A stretch of DNA of 64,000 nt from Panulirus ornatus. Lineage: Eukaryota > Arthropoda > Malacostraca > Decapoda > Palinuridae. A program made the position numbers and the translations under genes. Positions 11,181-24,146 of the stretch are shown piece after piece (the stretch's first letter is position 1; each line of letters opens with the position of its first letter). The notes under the pieces were generated by a model. The model ran no database searches and was not told the DNA's origin. It saw only the letters and a program-made list of their open reading frames with translations. The stretch is from positions 26,412,894 through 26,476,893 of the forward strand of contig NC_092231.1 of NCBI RefSeq assembly GCF_036320965.1, read 5' to 3'.

Positions 11181-11293
11181 TAGGTGGATGGAGTGGCTGT
11201 GGGTGTGATTACATGATGAGTACATTACAAGGTAGACCACCTAGCCAAGAGATGATCATCCTCGCCACGTCCGCCACATACCCCACCATCAGT

Positions 11294-11296
<3 letters not shown>

Positions 11297-11357
<61 letters not shown>
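11297..11357. repeat. (CA)n microsatellite
   Basis: About 30 CA units. Confidence 0.97.
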
Positions 11358-12330
11358 GTCCAGTAACAACCTCCCGGACACGTCACGCTGTTGACCGACC
11401 TGAAGTTCATTTGCCTCAACACACGTCACATATTACAGGTCGTGGTGGTACCAGGGCGCCAGGCACAGGTAGGGCAGGGATTAGAAGTCGGAGGAAGAGG
11501 GATGGTTGGACCAAATGGGGAGGGCTAGAGGTGTGAATAGTAGGGCCGGGAGGAGCTGGCAGACAATGGGGTTGTGAGGTGACGCAGGGAGAATGGTTGA
11601 AGGTTATCCCGAGGACCAGGAAGAAGGGGGAGTTCGTGATTGGCGACGACGGCTTTGTTGGATGCGGGGTGGGGCGGGGCGGGTCGGGGCGGGGCGCTTC
11701 TGTTCTATGCGTCCCCTCTTTTATTTACACTTTGGTACAAACACCTGTGACTTTAGGGTCCGAGTGTTGACACCTGCAGTAGTCTGATAACTGCTGGTTT
11801 GTGTTCAATATATATATGTAGGTGAAACATTGTGCTACGTGCGTAGATGGAGACGCGAGCATGTGTGGAAGATGAATGGAAAAATAGATGAATTTCCGGT
11901 TTTATTTTTTTTAAGGTTCATTATATCAGGGTCGAAGAGACAAAAGCTAAAGATTTAAAGGTCTGGGATTTAGAGATCAAGAATTTAAATGGCTGTATGT
12001 AAGAGTTCCGGGATTTTAAAGGCTGGCATTCTAAAGGCCCGGGGATCTAAAGGTCGTTAGCGTTAAAGATCAGTCGTTACAACGAGAGATGGGGGGGGGG
12101 GGGGTTGTAGCGCCCTCTGAGCATGGGGTGAGGTTGGGTGGGGTTTCGGGGGGGTCTCTGGCACCAAGGTGTTCCCTTCGCGTTTATGACCAACACTGAG
12201 CTGATTGGATGAGAACTCTGTCAACAATGGTGTATTCGTAAGTGAATGTACAGTACTCGCTCTCCACACTCGCACTTTACCCCGTAGTGCTGGTGCTGGA
12301 GTGTTGGACTCAGTGCTTGCTGGGAGTGGG
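11358..12330. other. Unassigned sequence, no gene seen
   Basis: Includes a GGGGCGGGGCGGGTCGGGG stretch near 11680. A degenerate AAAGGTCNGGGATTT repeat lies at about 11930-12070, and a poly-G run near 12090. No protein-like frame. Confidence 0.4.
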
Positions 12331-12485
12331 AGTGCTGGCGTCTGTGCTTGTACTATGTGGGCTTGCGTCTATGCTTGTACTGTGAGTGCTTGTGTCTGTG
12401 TTTGTACTATGAGTGCTTCTTTCTGTGCATGTACTATGAGCGCTTGCGTCTGTGCTTGTGCTGTGAGTGCCTGTGTACTGAAGAT
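12331..12485. repeat. Minisatellite, about 30 bp x 5
   Basis: Units like GTCTGTGCTTGTACTATGAG plus TGCTTGC recur five times with moderate divergence. Confidence 0.8.
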
Positions 12486-12571
12486 GTGCTTGGCTGATGA
12501 ATGATTAAGGGGATAGATGTATGTTATGGCCAGTGTATGAATGTGGGCGCGCTCGTGCTGAAGCACGTGTT

Positions 12572-12846
12572 TTGGTGCATTTATGGTGGTGTAGGTAGAG
12601 CAGCTGGTCGCATGTGTTGGTGTATGTGTAGTGGTGTAGGTAGAGCAGCTGGTCGCATGTGTAGTGGTGTAGGTAGAGAAGCTGGTCGCATGTGTTGGTG
12701 TATGTATAGTGGTGTAGGTAGAGCAGCTGGTCGCATGTGTTGGTGCATGTGTAGTGGTGTAGGTAGAGCAGCTGGTCGCATGTGTTGGTTTATGTATAGT
12801 GGTGTAGGTAGAGCAGCTGGTCGCATGTGTTGGTGCATGTGTGTGT
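12572..12846. repeat. Minisatellite, 45 bp x about 6
   Basis: The unit contains GGTGTAGGTAGAGCAGCTGG then TCGCATGTGTTGGTG. One unit is shortened. Because 45 is a multiple of three, both strands stay open (a Cys/Arg/Gly-rich frame on plus); I do not regard it as a gene. Confidence 0.9.
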
Positions 12847-12964
12847 AGTGGTGTGTGGGTCAAGGGTGTGTAGCTCTGTGGGTGTAGAGTGTGTTAGTGT
12901 GTGTAGAGCCTTGGTGTCGGCCAGGGAGGGGCATTACCACACCAGCTGTGGGTGTTCCCGGCCA

Positions 12965-13215
12965 CACCAGCTACCACTAACACCCATAATACCACACCAC
13001 ACCACACACCAAACCACACCACGCAGTACCACACCACACACCAAACCACGCCAACTAATACCACACCATCACCAAACCACACCACGCAGTACCGCACCAC
13101 TCTACACCATACCAGACCATACCATACAGCACACCACGTAGTACCACACCATATTACATCACACCAGACGCCACACCACACCATACTGCACTACGCCACA
13201 CCACGCCACACCACA
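12965..13215. repeat. ACCAC-rich degenerate simple repeat
   Basis: ACCACACCACACACC and ACCAAACCACACCACGCAGT variants recur over 250 bases. Confidence 0.8.
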
Positions 13216-13413
13216 GGGACTTGTTGTCTATCACCCTATCCTTTCCCATACGGGCTTCCCTTTCCTTGTCCCTCTGTCCTTTCCCCTCTCCTTCTCATTC
13301 CATCTCTCTCTCATCCCCTCCCTCTGTCCTCCTGTGTTTACCACTACTACTATTTTTTGTATATTCCTACATCACTCATAACCCTCTTTCTGTCCCTCCT
13401 TGTTACCTCCCCC

Positions 13414-13526
<113 letters not shown>

Positions 13527-13599
13527 CCTTTCCCTCCCATCCCAGTTACACAGATCCTCTCCCTCCCCTTGTACCCCAGCTACCTTCCCAACCCCATTA

Positions 13600-13835
13600 C
13601 CCCAGATCCCCCCTCCCTCCACAGTACCCCAGCTGCCTTCCCTACCCCAGTATCCCAGATGCTCCCTCCCTACCCAGTACTCCAGGTGCCTTCCCTACCC
13701 CAGTATCCCAGATGCTCCCTCCCTACCCAGTACCCCAGCTGCCTTCCCTACCCCAGTATCCCAGATGCTCCCTCCCTACCCAGTACCCCAGGTGCCTTCC
13801 CTACCCCAGTATCCCAGACCCCTCCCCCTTTCTCA
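13600..13835. repeat. Minisatellite, about 53 bp x 4
   Basis: TACCCCAGTATCCCAGATGC then TCCCTCCCTACCCAGTAC, then CCAGGTGCCTTCCC, repeated nearly identically four times. Confidence 0.88.
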
Positions 13836-13932
13836 CCCCAATACCCCAGATCCATTCCTTACCCTTCCCCACGTACCCCAGATACCCCTTCTCTTAGAAC
13901 CCCATCTGCGCCATCTTTCTCTCGTTCCCTCT

Positions 13933-14420
<488 letters not shown>

Positions 14421-15190
14421 TACCTCACTGAGGCCTGGAAGATGCAGGAGGAGTGTGTGTACCTCACTGAGGCCTGGAAGATGCTGGAGGAGTGTGTGTA
14501 CCTCACTGAGGCCTGGAAGATGCAGGAGGAGTGTGTGTACCTCACTGAGGCCTGGAAGATGCAGGAGGAGTGTGTGTACCACACTGAGGCCTGGAAGATG
14601 CAGGAGGAGTGTGTGTACCTCACTGAGGCCTGGAAGATGCTGGAGGAGTGTGTGTACCTCACTGAGGCCTGGAAGATGCAGGAGGAGTGTGTGTACCTCA
14701 CTGAGGCCTGGAAGATGCAGGAGGAGTGTGTGTACCACACTGAGGCCTGGAAGATGCTGGAGGAGTGTGTGTACCACACTGAGGCCTGGAAGATGCTGGA
14801 GGAGTGTGTGTACCACACTGAGGCCTGGAAGATGCTGGAGGAGTGTGTGTACCACACTGAGGCCTGGAAGATGCAGGAGGAGTGTGTGTACCACACTGAG
14901 GCCTGGAAGATGCAGGAGGAGTGTGTGTACCTCACTGAGGCCTGGAAGATGCTGGAGGAGTGTGTGTACCTCACTGAGGCCTGGAAGATGCAGGAGGAGT
15001 GTGTGTACCTCACTGAGGTCTGGAAGATGCATGAGGAGTGTGTGTACCACACTGAGGCCTGGAAGATGCTGGAGGAGTGTGTGTACCTCACTGAGGCCTG
15101 GAAGATGCAGGAGGAGTGTGTGTACCTCACTGAGGCCTGGAAGATGCTGGAGGAGTGTGTGTACCTCACTGAGGCCTGGAAGATGCTGGA
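14421..15190. repeat. 39-bp minisatellite, about 20 copies
   Basis: The unit contains CTGAGGCCTGGAAGATGCAG and GAGGAGTGTGTGTACCTCA. Variation is limited to CAG/CTG and CTC/CAC alternatives plus a few single changes (for example GTCTGG and GCATGAG near 15020). Since 39 = 13 x 3, frames on both strands stay open (plus: TEAWKMQEECVYL repeats). There is no splice or start context that argues for translation. Confidence 0.95.
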
Positions 15191-15719
15191 TTGTGTGTGT
15201 GAAAATTGAGCCCTCTGTGGTGGGTGGGTATGGGAGCCTGGGTATAGGGTGCGTGGTGGGTGGATTGGTTAGGCATATTGTACGATATGTATGAAGGCGT
15301 CTGTAGCAGCCTGAGACCACAGTGACTACCGCCTCGTTCGACCTCCTTTGTACACTAAGCCCTAGTAAACCCCCCACCCCCCTACTCTTCCCCCGACCAT
15401 TATACTACCAACTGGTTCTGTATCAACTACCCATTTCCCCCCTCCACCATCCACTCCCCCTCCCTCCCTCCCTCCTCCTCCTCCAGCACATGTCTCGCCT
15501 AACCACCTAAATGACCCCAAACGACCCAAATTGACACTAATTGCCGTAATGGTGGTACGGGAGGCTAGCGGGCCGGCCCCTGTATCATGGGATATTGCTG
15601 CTGGACGGTCTAATGGGCCGCCGTATTACACAGCCGATTGTTTCTTAGTCTGCTGGGGGAGGGGGGGGGGGATACAGGTTGTTAGACGTGTGTGTGTCAA
15701 CCAAGCGCTACACCTACTG

Positions 15720-15721
<2 letters not shown>
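15191..15721. other. Unassigned sequence, no gene seen
   Basis: C-rich stretch at 15360-15490 and a poly-G run near 15660. Nothing protein-like. Confidence 0.4.

Positions 15722-15789
<68 letters not shown>
15722..15789. repeat. (TA)n microsatellite
   Basis: About 34 TA units. Confidence 0.97.
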
Positions 15790-15792
<3 letters not shown>

Positions 15793-17339
15793 GGAAGTGT
15801 AGAACTCTCCTTATTCCCCGTCCATTGGCAGGTGTACTGACCACCACTGAAGGAAAATCTAAACAACTGTGTGGAATATATTTACATCAGAACAAAAACG
15901 ACAAAAGACGATCGTGTAACACACCAGTCGAGGACGCATCAGTGAGTGACGATACACAGTTTACACCTGGCACCTCAGAGGCCAACATCGTAAGGTGAGG
16001 CAGGAGCGGACACAGGAGAGGCCAGGTTCTCCTCCATCTACCCTCCTCCTCCTGTGTCACCAGCCACCGTGAGTCATGATTGCCTTCCTCCCACAACCCT
16101 CTCGACTCACACGTCCTTCCAGTCGGAGCCCCTCCAGAACCAGCCACTTCAGGTCCTCCCCACGTATGTACATCGTCCTGTACCTGACCATCCACAGAGA
16201 CAACACCAGCCCTGCCTCACCCAGCTGCCCGACTCTCGTCAGGAGAAATGCCGGTGCCCTCGCCACGGCCTCAGTGACTCTTCTCTCGTCACTGCCTGGT
16301 TCCTCACACCCTCGTGGCTTCTCTACCAAGACTGATTAGAGAAACAGCTCGTTATCCTCAGCCAGCAAGGCATCCGCAGGGTAGTAAGGTAGTGCAAATA
16401 TCCTGGCCAGAATTACCCTCCTGGGTTGTAGATACCAAATAACCACATGTGTCATGGCGGATACCGAGCGGTACAACCAAGTAACACAATATTTATAACA
16501 TTATCGTGACGTAGCACACTGTACAATACATCTCTCGTATATTGTGCATGATTTAGTAATCAGTAGTTGGGTTTATTGTTGTGGCATATCTGAGAGAAAA
16601 CACGGAAACGCGTAAAACAACAACAATAATACTTTAAGGGAAAGGATATACCATGTCAGGCGACAAGAGGGCACTGAGCTACTGTAGGTGCAGGATTGTG
16701 GTGAAGGATAGGTAGAGTGAGGTAGGTCGAATAACACGAGGCAGGCTTGGCAGAGGTCCTGTGATGCTGGTGATGATAGGCGGCGTCATATGAAGCAGGA
16801 GCACATGGGGGAAGTGCCAGGCTGCTCAGTCCACGTGGAACTCTTGTAGGAGGAGGTGGGTGTGGCCCATATCGCGGCTCTTGGAGAGTGGGGTGACTGC
16901 CGGTAAGTGCTTGCGTTGCAGGAGGCTCCTTAAGAGGCGCTAGGGATGCAGGAGTGCCGCGAGAGTGGCCGTAAGTCCCTTGTTGTCACAGCTGCTGCTC
17001 GTGACGGGCGGAGGTGATGCCCCATGCGATTCCTGCCGAAGTTGGTCGTCGGAGATGAGGCACCACTGTGAAACCTGCCATGAAGATGAAATGTCAGGAG
17101 TCACGTAAGGACATCTACCGACGGAGACGCCCTTAGGGCGGCTTGAGTTTCGAGTCGCATCGCCAAGACTTCAGGTACCGGGATGGTGGTACACTTGTTG
17201 TCTAGTGGTGAATAAGCTGACTAGACTGCCTGGCTACGGTTATACCCGGGTGTTTAAGAGGCAGTGAGGCCAGGTCTGTGAGGGGTAGCTACTCCCAAAT
17301 GGAATTAGAGACGTGAAACCGAATGTCGCAAGCTTCTGA

Positions 17340-17341
<2 letters not shown>
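15790..17341. other. Unassigned sequence, no gene seen
   Basis: About 1.5 kb of apparently single-copy sequence. Overlapping open frames of 87-102 codons on both strands at 15887-16339 have no recognisable motif and no support for a choice of frame. Confidence 0.45.

Positions 17342-17389
<48 letters not shown>
17342..17389. repeat. (TA)n microsatellite
   Basis: About 24 TA units. Confidence 0.97.
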
Positions 17390-17390
<1 letters not shown>

Positions 17391-17929
17391 CTTTTCTGGA
17401 CTCTGCTGGCATGTGGTTAAGTCGCAGCCACAAGTCCCCTTCATCAACGTTGGAACATCAGGCATGGACGAAATTCAGTACAGTGTCATGTTAGAAGTTC
17501 TCGTTCTAGAGGCGTCCATCCTTTCCAGACCATCATAAGTGAACGTCGAGACCACAGTCAGTAGTGCAGTACAGCTGTATGTAGCGCTACAGGATACAGC
17601 TGTACTCTCATGGCATTCTTGAGGAGTTAAAGTCTTGTCACATGTACTCAAGTTAGTTCCTGCCCTTACTTCTGAGCGTTCTCAGGGAGCATCGCTGAAT
17701 TGCTAACCTTGCTCAGTCTGGGAATGGCTTGGTTAGGGTGGGATGTAAGCAAGATGAGAGAGTGGTGAAGTTATGTGTATCGTTCTACATATTGATGTAT
17801 GAGATATATCACACATTAGATATTCACGTCATATATCCTCATATATCCAGCAGGGATCACATATATATTTGTACAGGTGAACTTCACACCATCCATTACT
17901 GACTTGAAACTAAGTTACTTTAGACATTT

Positions 17930-17931
<2 letters not shown>
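17390..17931. other. Unassigned sequence, no gene seen
   Basis: A short duplication of a TACAGCTGTA-type palindromic word near 17570 and 17600. Nothing else recognised. Confidence 0.4.

Positions 17932-18003
<72 letters not shown>
17932..18003. repeat. (TA)n microsatellite
   Basis: About 36 TA units. Confidence 0.97.
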
Positions 18004-18007
<4 letters not shown>

Positions 18008-19043
18008 CTTTAAAAACTGACTCTTAAGTATTACCAGACGTATTTTCTTGTAGAATATCGCTAGGTATATACCAGCTATATATTCATCCAGACTATCGAT
18101 AGATATGAAATAGAGATACTTTCCTTTAGAATATCGCCATGCATATACTGAGGGGATATTCCTTTAAGAAGATCGTCAGGTATTCGAAGTTCTTTTGCAT
18201 ATCTCGGTCTGGCGATGACTGTGGGCTGGACCTTGCATGGGTGTTGATGGTCTTCCTGGCCGACCTGGAGACGCAGTGATCTGGAAGTTGGGTTAGACTT
18301 GAGTCATTCTGTCCTGGTGTCCCCGCCCTACTCTCACCCTTAGCCCTTTCCCCCAGGCTGGGTCACGAGCCCGCCAGCGTTGCCAGTTGTACACCCACTG
18401 TTGGTGTATACCTCCTCCTCCTCCTCCTCCGGTCATACGACCAGGCCTGTGTAGGTCTAGTGCCGCTGGCTGGACCCATCTGTCTTAACGTTATAGCACT
18501 GTGTTACGCCGCCCACTCACCACAGCCGGTAATTCAGTAAATCTTTGCGTCTGTGACGAGCTAAATGACCTGTACATCCCAGGATGGTCTTCCCTATTCC
18601 CTGGGGCCCCATCAGGCCAGGCAAAAATTGAGGAAATATCACCCGACCACGGGTAAGGCGGAGGACGCAGCAGTAGCCATCGACACCCGCATCTGTTCCA
18701 CCTGCTGCCACTTCGAAGCTCCAGCCCAAATATTGCCCACCATTTGGAGTGAATGTCCGCGTTGTATCCCCTGGCCATGATCGCTACAATATACGCCTCA
18801 GGCAAATGTTGGTTCCCATATTACGTCCGAATAGGTTGGGACGGCGGCACCAGTATATAACTGTTTCTCTGTCAGTTACCACAGTGCATCATGATGCGTT
18901 TTGATTCTACCTTCATTGTGCTTGGGAGACGCTCCTGTTGTTCCTCTTCATCCCGGTATGGACCTCTTGAGGACGTGGGACGCAGGCGAGGGCTTGGGAT
19001 AAGGATGTGGGCGTGAGACGCAGACGAGGGCGTGTGGGACTGG
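18004..19043. other. Unassigned sequence with an orphan minus-strand open frame
   Basis: Minus-strand frames at 18805-18491 (104 codons) and 18729-18517 (70 codons) overlap. The second reads GRVIFPQFLPGLMGPQGIGK and then TILGCTGHLARHRRKDLLNY. I do not recognise a family. It could be a decayed transposon protein or chance. Confidence 0.3.
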
Positions 19044-19305
19044 GTTGATGATACAATTATTGGGGATGTCAACAAGAGGTTACCTAGTGGGGAATTAACC
19101 CCGCCAACCCGCCATTACTAAGTGCTGGGGGTTACTGGCTGGTGGTACTGGGAGGTACCGACTGGTGGTACTGGGAGGTACCGACTGGTGGTACTGGGAG
19201 GTACCGACTGGTGGTACTGGGAGGTACCGACTGGTGGTGGTCTGGTAGGGTTAGTTCCCACCCAGGTAATCTTCTGGTGACATCCCCAATAATTGTATCA
19301 TCAAC
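19044..19305. mobile_element. Fold-back (inverted-repeat) element candidate
   Basis: A 28-base exact inverted repeat (19044-19071 and 19278-19305; core GATACAATTATTGGGGATGT) extends inward with similarity (GAGGTTACCTAGTGGGG against AGATTACCTGGGTGGG) to about 65 bases per arm. The arms enclose four copies of a 23-base unit with GGTACTGGGAGGTACCGAC. The layout is that of a small MITE or fold-back element. No target duplication is certain. Confidence 0.55.
19138..19240. repeat. 23-bp minisatellite x 4
   Basis: GGTACTGGGAGGTACCGACT units, each with a GGTACC palindrome, lying between the arms of the fold-back structure. Confidence 0.9.
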
Positions 19306-19363
19306 ACCCACGTGTCTGACCCACACCTCCACGGTCACCTCACTCTCATACCCATCCAGGACT

Positions 19364-19563
<200 letters not shown>

Positions 19564-19696
19564 CAGGCTCTTTCTCCTGGCGTATAGCGGCTGTCCTGCC
19601 TCTCGTGTCCTTGGTGGGTATGGCTATAGGATGACACACCTAGGGTGACGGTACATTGAAGCACCACATGGACTTGGCATTGATGCTGCCTCCTGG

Positions 19697-19764
<68 letters not shown>
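19697..19764. repeat. (TA)n microsatellite
   Basis: About 34 TA units. Confidence 0.97.
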
Positions 19765-19766
<2 letters not shown>

Positions 19767-19789
19767 AACGTTGGTGACAGAGGTAAGCG

Positions 19790-20110
19790 AGTGGGAGGAG
19801 GCCTTTGTCTTCGATCCATCCCGTGTGGTTCGGAGTGCAGATGGGGAAGGGTGTTCTTACGGACCCCTACTGCCCATAAGTCAGCATTTAGATGGTGGGG
19901 AGGTGTTCGTTTTGGAGCCAGACCTATTGATTAGCCTATAGATGGGGGGAGGGGGGTGGGCTGAGACTCATTTGGGGGCCTTAGTGGCTATTTTTTCAAC
20001 CTCTAATTGGGAGGAGGACAGATCTTCGATTTGAACCCCCATGCTGCTCATGATTGAGCCTGCAGATGGTTGTAGCGTGCGCCACAACCCCTGCACTGGG
20101 TTGTAAGAGA
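19790..20110. repeat. Very degenerate repeat, about 50-60 bp
   Basis: Loose recurrences of GCAGATGGGGAAGG / TAGATGGTGGGGAGG followed by TTCGNTTTGGA and a CTGC-CAT word at about 19840, 19890, 20000 and 20065. Old and weak. Confidence 0.35.
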
Positions 20111-20740
20111 GACATAGTTTTAGTCCCCGAGTGAGCCATTCCATCATATCCCTCAACCACGGTCGGGTGATTTCACCAGCGATACAGACAGTGTATGTGG
20201 CCACTGCACCACTAACGCACCCAGTAAAGTTAAGCTTCATGGCAACTCCGGCAAAAAACCTCCTACAGTGTGTCGGGGAGGGTGAGCGGCGGCCAGCTGT
20301 TGGGCCGGGGCAGACAGGGACCCGTGTTCGTGGATGTACCAACAACACGCACTCGAGAATTACCCTCATGAAATGTACCTTAATGGGTGTGTTAGTGGTG
20401 TGGCGGGCGTCCGGGGCCCTGTCCCGGGGTGGGGATCATTGCTGGCCGTGAGTGTGTGAAACATAACAAATGTCTTATGTATAATGGGATAAACATTGTT
20501 GCTGGAGCCGTAATGAACAGGGCATGACTTTCCTGAGAGGCGGGTGTTGTGCACTGCCACTCTGGTGTTTACCTTACCCTGGGGCACAGGATTGGCACAA
20601 CGACTTGTACCTGAGGAAATTATTACTTTTCTTTATCAAAGATGACAGGCCTAGGACTAGGGACAACACTTTTGCCCCTCTTCCCTGGGACTATTGATGT
20701 AAACAGACGCGTTACACCTTTTTTTTTTTTTTACCTGTTA
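20111..20740. other. Unassigned sequence, no gene seen
   Basis: A 133-codon minus frame (20369-19968) spans this and the previous degenerate repeat and has no recognisable motif. A T12 run lies at about 20719. Confidence 0.4.
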
Positions 20741-20970
20741 GTCACTTGGGAACAACACCTGTCACTGGGGGAACACTTGTTATTCAGTTGGAAAGAGCAC
20801 CTAGCACTCGGGAACACCTGTCAAGCACTTGGAACATCTGTCAGTCTCTCAAGAACTCATGTGAATCACTGGGGAATAACACCTGTCACTTTGAAACATC
20901 TGTGAGTCACTCGGGGACACCTGCAAGTTACCTGGGAGGAACACTTGTCACTTGGGAACTACACACGTCC
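20741..20970. repeat. Degenerate minisatellite, about 24 bp
   Basis: Variants of CACTTGGGAACAACACCTGT recur about nine times with heavy drift. Confidence 0.7.
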
Positions 20971-21837
20971 CTCACTCAGCATGCATCCAGACTGCCTCCA
21001 CCTTCTGCATGTCATGATTTTAAACCACGTAAAATTTAAAAGAAAAACAAACCTAGTTTCCATATGTGTATTATATTTGAATGATCTAATTACCTAATGA
21101 AGTATTGATTGACTGCTAGTAAATCCCATTATGCAAACCAGAGTCAACAGTATAGATTTTTTTGGGATTTTTTATTTTTTATGGAAATCCTATTTTGAAA
21201 ATCCTATTTTTTTGCTGATAATAGGAATTTCTATTTTTATAACTTTAGAATTGGAACTTTCTCTTTCTTTTTTTTCAAGCTTACCAAGAGAACAACACAG
21301 GTGAGGTAACTTTCTTTCTCTAACACCAAATGATAACATAAACCCCCCCCTCCCTCCCTCCCTCCCCCCCAGCAGCCATGTATCATACACCTTGAATGAT
21401 ACATGATGAATTATGAAGATGTATGAGGTAACTCATGAAGAATTGTGAAGATATACTACGTGATGATGTGACGTCGCGCCCAAGACTTGTGGACCATATG
21501 TTATCAGTTACAGAATGATCCGTGTGTGTGTGTGCGTGTGTGCATGTGTGTGTGTGTGTGTGGACCCTCGCCCCCCGTCACGCACGCTTTTCACTTGATT
21601 CAAATTCTTCTCAATTAACAAACGATAAGTGTGACTGGCCTTTAAAGTCATACGAGCCACAGAAAAGTCTTGTTTCTTCACTCCCGTGAGGCACCAGTGA
21701 GTCTCGCTCAAACTTCTGGTTCATGAGGCACAGATGAGTTTATTGTTAACGTACTGTCTGTGACGCAGAGATGTGTCTCATTTCACTTAATTCCCATGAG
21801 ACATAGAAAAGTGTTCCTAACTGATACCCAGAAGGCA

Positions 21838-21840
<3 letters not shown>
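20971..21840. other. AT-rich unassigned sequence, no gene seen
   Basis: T-rich runs at 21158-21270, a short (TG)n at about 21522-21561, and nothing protein-like. Confidence 0.4.

Positions 21841-21909
<69 letters not shown>
21841..21909. repeat. (TA)n microsatellite
   Basis: About 34 TA units. Confidence 0.97.
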
Positions 21910-21911
<2 letters not shown>

Positions 21912-22632
21912 CTAAGATAATTCCCATGAGGGCATAAGCAAGTCTAAGCTAACTAACCACTCTTGAGGCAGACAAGTTATACGTAGTTTAATCCCAAGAT
22001 ATAGATTATCATATCGTCATCATTTCTATATTTCAATTACCTTTTTCTATGGGAATTTTCTATTCCACCGAACCATATAATAATTTTTGTTCTTTTACGA
22101 GACGCAGAAAACTCCTGAAGTATTTTGAAAAATCCACGAAATTATCTTGTTTTTTCCAAAAGTATAGAAAGTCTAGTCCCATTGCTATCTGCTGAAGTTA
22201 TTGCACAGTAATGTAATAGTTTTCCAGTGGGAGATGAAGGTAAATTAAGGTGACTGCAGGGAAGTAAGTGGGCATTTGTTATCGTACATGAAGCGTTATT
22301 CTAATTCCTGTAGAATTGATATTTCCATCTGATCTCCAGCAAGAGTTGCTGTGGGCAGGAAGAACTTATTCTCCCATATGCTGTAACATGATGAACACAA
22401 CGGTACGACCTTTGGGAACGATGATCGAGCCTTTTAACCTGACCCTTAGAGGTTCAGGGTAAAAGGCCAGATCATCACAGTCATGGGTCGTACCTTTATG
22501 TTCAGAGGGTCGTGACGTCGTGTTCAGAGGGTCGTGACGTCGTGTTCAAGAGATTTAAGGACGACCGTGATTTACACTGGACCAGACACAGACAGGGGAA
22601 GTCTCAGGTTTGGTATTAACTTTTCACTAATT
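21910..22632. other. Unassigned sequence, no gene seen
   Basis: A 22-base duplication containing AGAGGGTCGTGACGTCGTGT lies at 22502-22546. Otherwise nothing assigned. Confidence 0.4.
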
Positions 22633-22755
22633 TCTTCTTACGTTACTTATACGTATCAACATTCTTCTTACGTTACTTATAAGTATCAACATTCTTCTTA
22701 CGTTATCTATAAGTATCAACATTCTTCTTACGTTATCTATAAGTATCAACATTCT
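22633..22755. repeat. 30-bp minisatellite x 4
   Basis: TTCTTACGTTACTTATAAGT then ATCAACATTC. The last two units have TATCTATA in place of TACTTATA. Confidence 0.92.
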
Positions 22756-22890
22756 GTCTTTGATGTAAGTGATTATGCCTCTGGTGAGGTCTGTCTGTAG
22801 GTGTCCTTCCCCCAACAGTATCACGTTATTGTGATCAACTCGATTCATTTTATGTTCTGGGAGACGACTAGTACTCAGGAGGGAGAACCG

Positions 22891-22893
<3 letters not shown>

Positions 22894-22939
<46 letters not shown>
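22894..22939. repeat. (CT)n microsatellite
   Basis: About 23 CT units. Confidence 0.96.
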
Positions 22940-22942
<3 letters not shown>

Positions 22943-23227
22943 AGTTTCGATCTGTAACGGGAGAGGGAACAGTGATGGTCAAGGTAATGGTACCCAGACC
23001 TGGGATAGTCATATGGTCACATGATACTCGATTCCTTCTCCCGCCAACAATGTGATCTACCTCGAGAGAAAAGGATCAGTGCTGGACTTGAGGAACGTAT
23101 ATCGTGACAGATGAGGTTATTAGTAAATTCACTGAAGGATGTTTGGTTGACGGACACGAACGATGGTATTCCTGGAGGCAACGCAAAATTGAGTCTCACA
23201 GCGATAATGTACTTGTATGCGAGAAAA

Positions 23228-23228
<1 letters not shown>

Positions 23229-23267
<39 letters not shown>

Positions 23268-23305
23268 AATTATTATTATTATAATTATTATTATTATAAT
23301 TATTA

Positions 23306-23336
<31 letters not shown>

Positions 23337-23348
23337 TTATTATTATTA
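23229..23348. repeat. (ATT)n microsatellite
   Basis: Imperfect ATT run of about 120 bases with AAT/TTA interruptions. Confidence 0.95.
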
Positions 23349-23834
23349 TGAATCACTTCTCTTTAGCTTCATTTTTATCACAAGAAAATATATTATTAGT
23401 ACCCACATGTCGGGGAGAGACAGGAATATCTATGTCTGGGTTTTGCCGTATCAGTTATCATTGTGGCTGGAGAAGGTTAGGTGCTAGAAGCGTTAGGTCT
23501 TCCTGTGGGGGAAAAACTTTCATATCTGCCACATTGACGGTGTCAGACTTACATTTTAGACTCGGTTGTGTCACGTTCTTGGCGAGGAAGTGTAGCACGT
23601 ATGATGAACTAAAAGTGCCATGTTTTGTGACCATCTGATGAATAGATATCACGTGTGTACAGAACATTAAAGTGTGGCATTTGTAGGTGTAGTTGTGTAG
23701 TGTGGGTGGTGATGGGCAGAGTATTTAGAGAGGATGTAGCACCTCGCCAACTGCACGTTATCATGCTGCCCACCAGGTATGTCTCGTTGGTGAACAGATG
23801 CTGCGTCTGAGACTAGGAAGTGTCATATTCAATT
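23349..23834. other. Unassigned sequence, no gene seen
   Basis: A 96-codon plus frame (23348-23638) has no family resemblance. Its end drifts into degenerate forms of the following 22-base repeat. Confidence 0.4.
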
Positions 23835-24052
23835 TTAGAAAGTGTCATGTTTACGGCGAGAAAGTATTGTGCGTGTGATAAAAAAGTACCGTGTTTGTGG
23901 CCGGAAAGTATCGTGTTTGTGGCCAGAAAGTATCGTGTTTGTGGTTAGAAAGTGCCATGTTTGTGGCCAGAAAGTATCGTGTTTGTGGCCAGAAAGTACC
24001 GTGTTTGTGGCCAGAAAGTATCGTGTTTGTGGCCAGAAGGTGACATGTTTTT
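23835..24052. repeat. 22-bp minisatellite, about 9 copies
   Basis: CGTGTTTGTGGCCAGAAAGT units with substitutions. Non-multiple-of-three length yields open frames on both strands. Confidence 0.9.
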
Positions 24053-24146
24053 GAGTTTGAAACACCTTTTTATGAAGAGATACTCGATGGTTACTGTGAG
24101 GAACCCCCTGCGGCCACAGGAGGTAGTAGAGTCCTTCCTAGGTGAA

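Noticed and set aside
16885..16925. GTAAGT...GCAG words suggesting an intron near 16900
   Set aside because: Donor and acceptor would be about 20 bases apart, too short for an intron, and there is no open frame across them.
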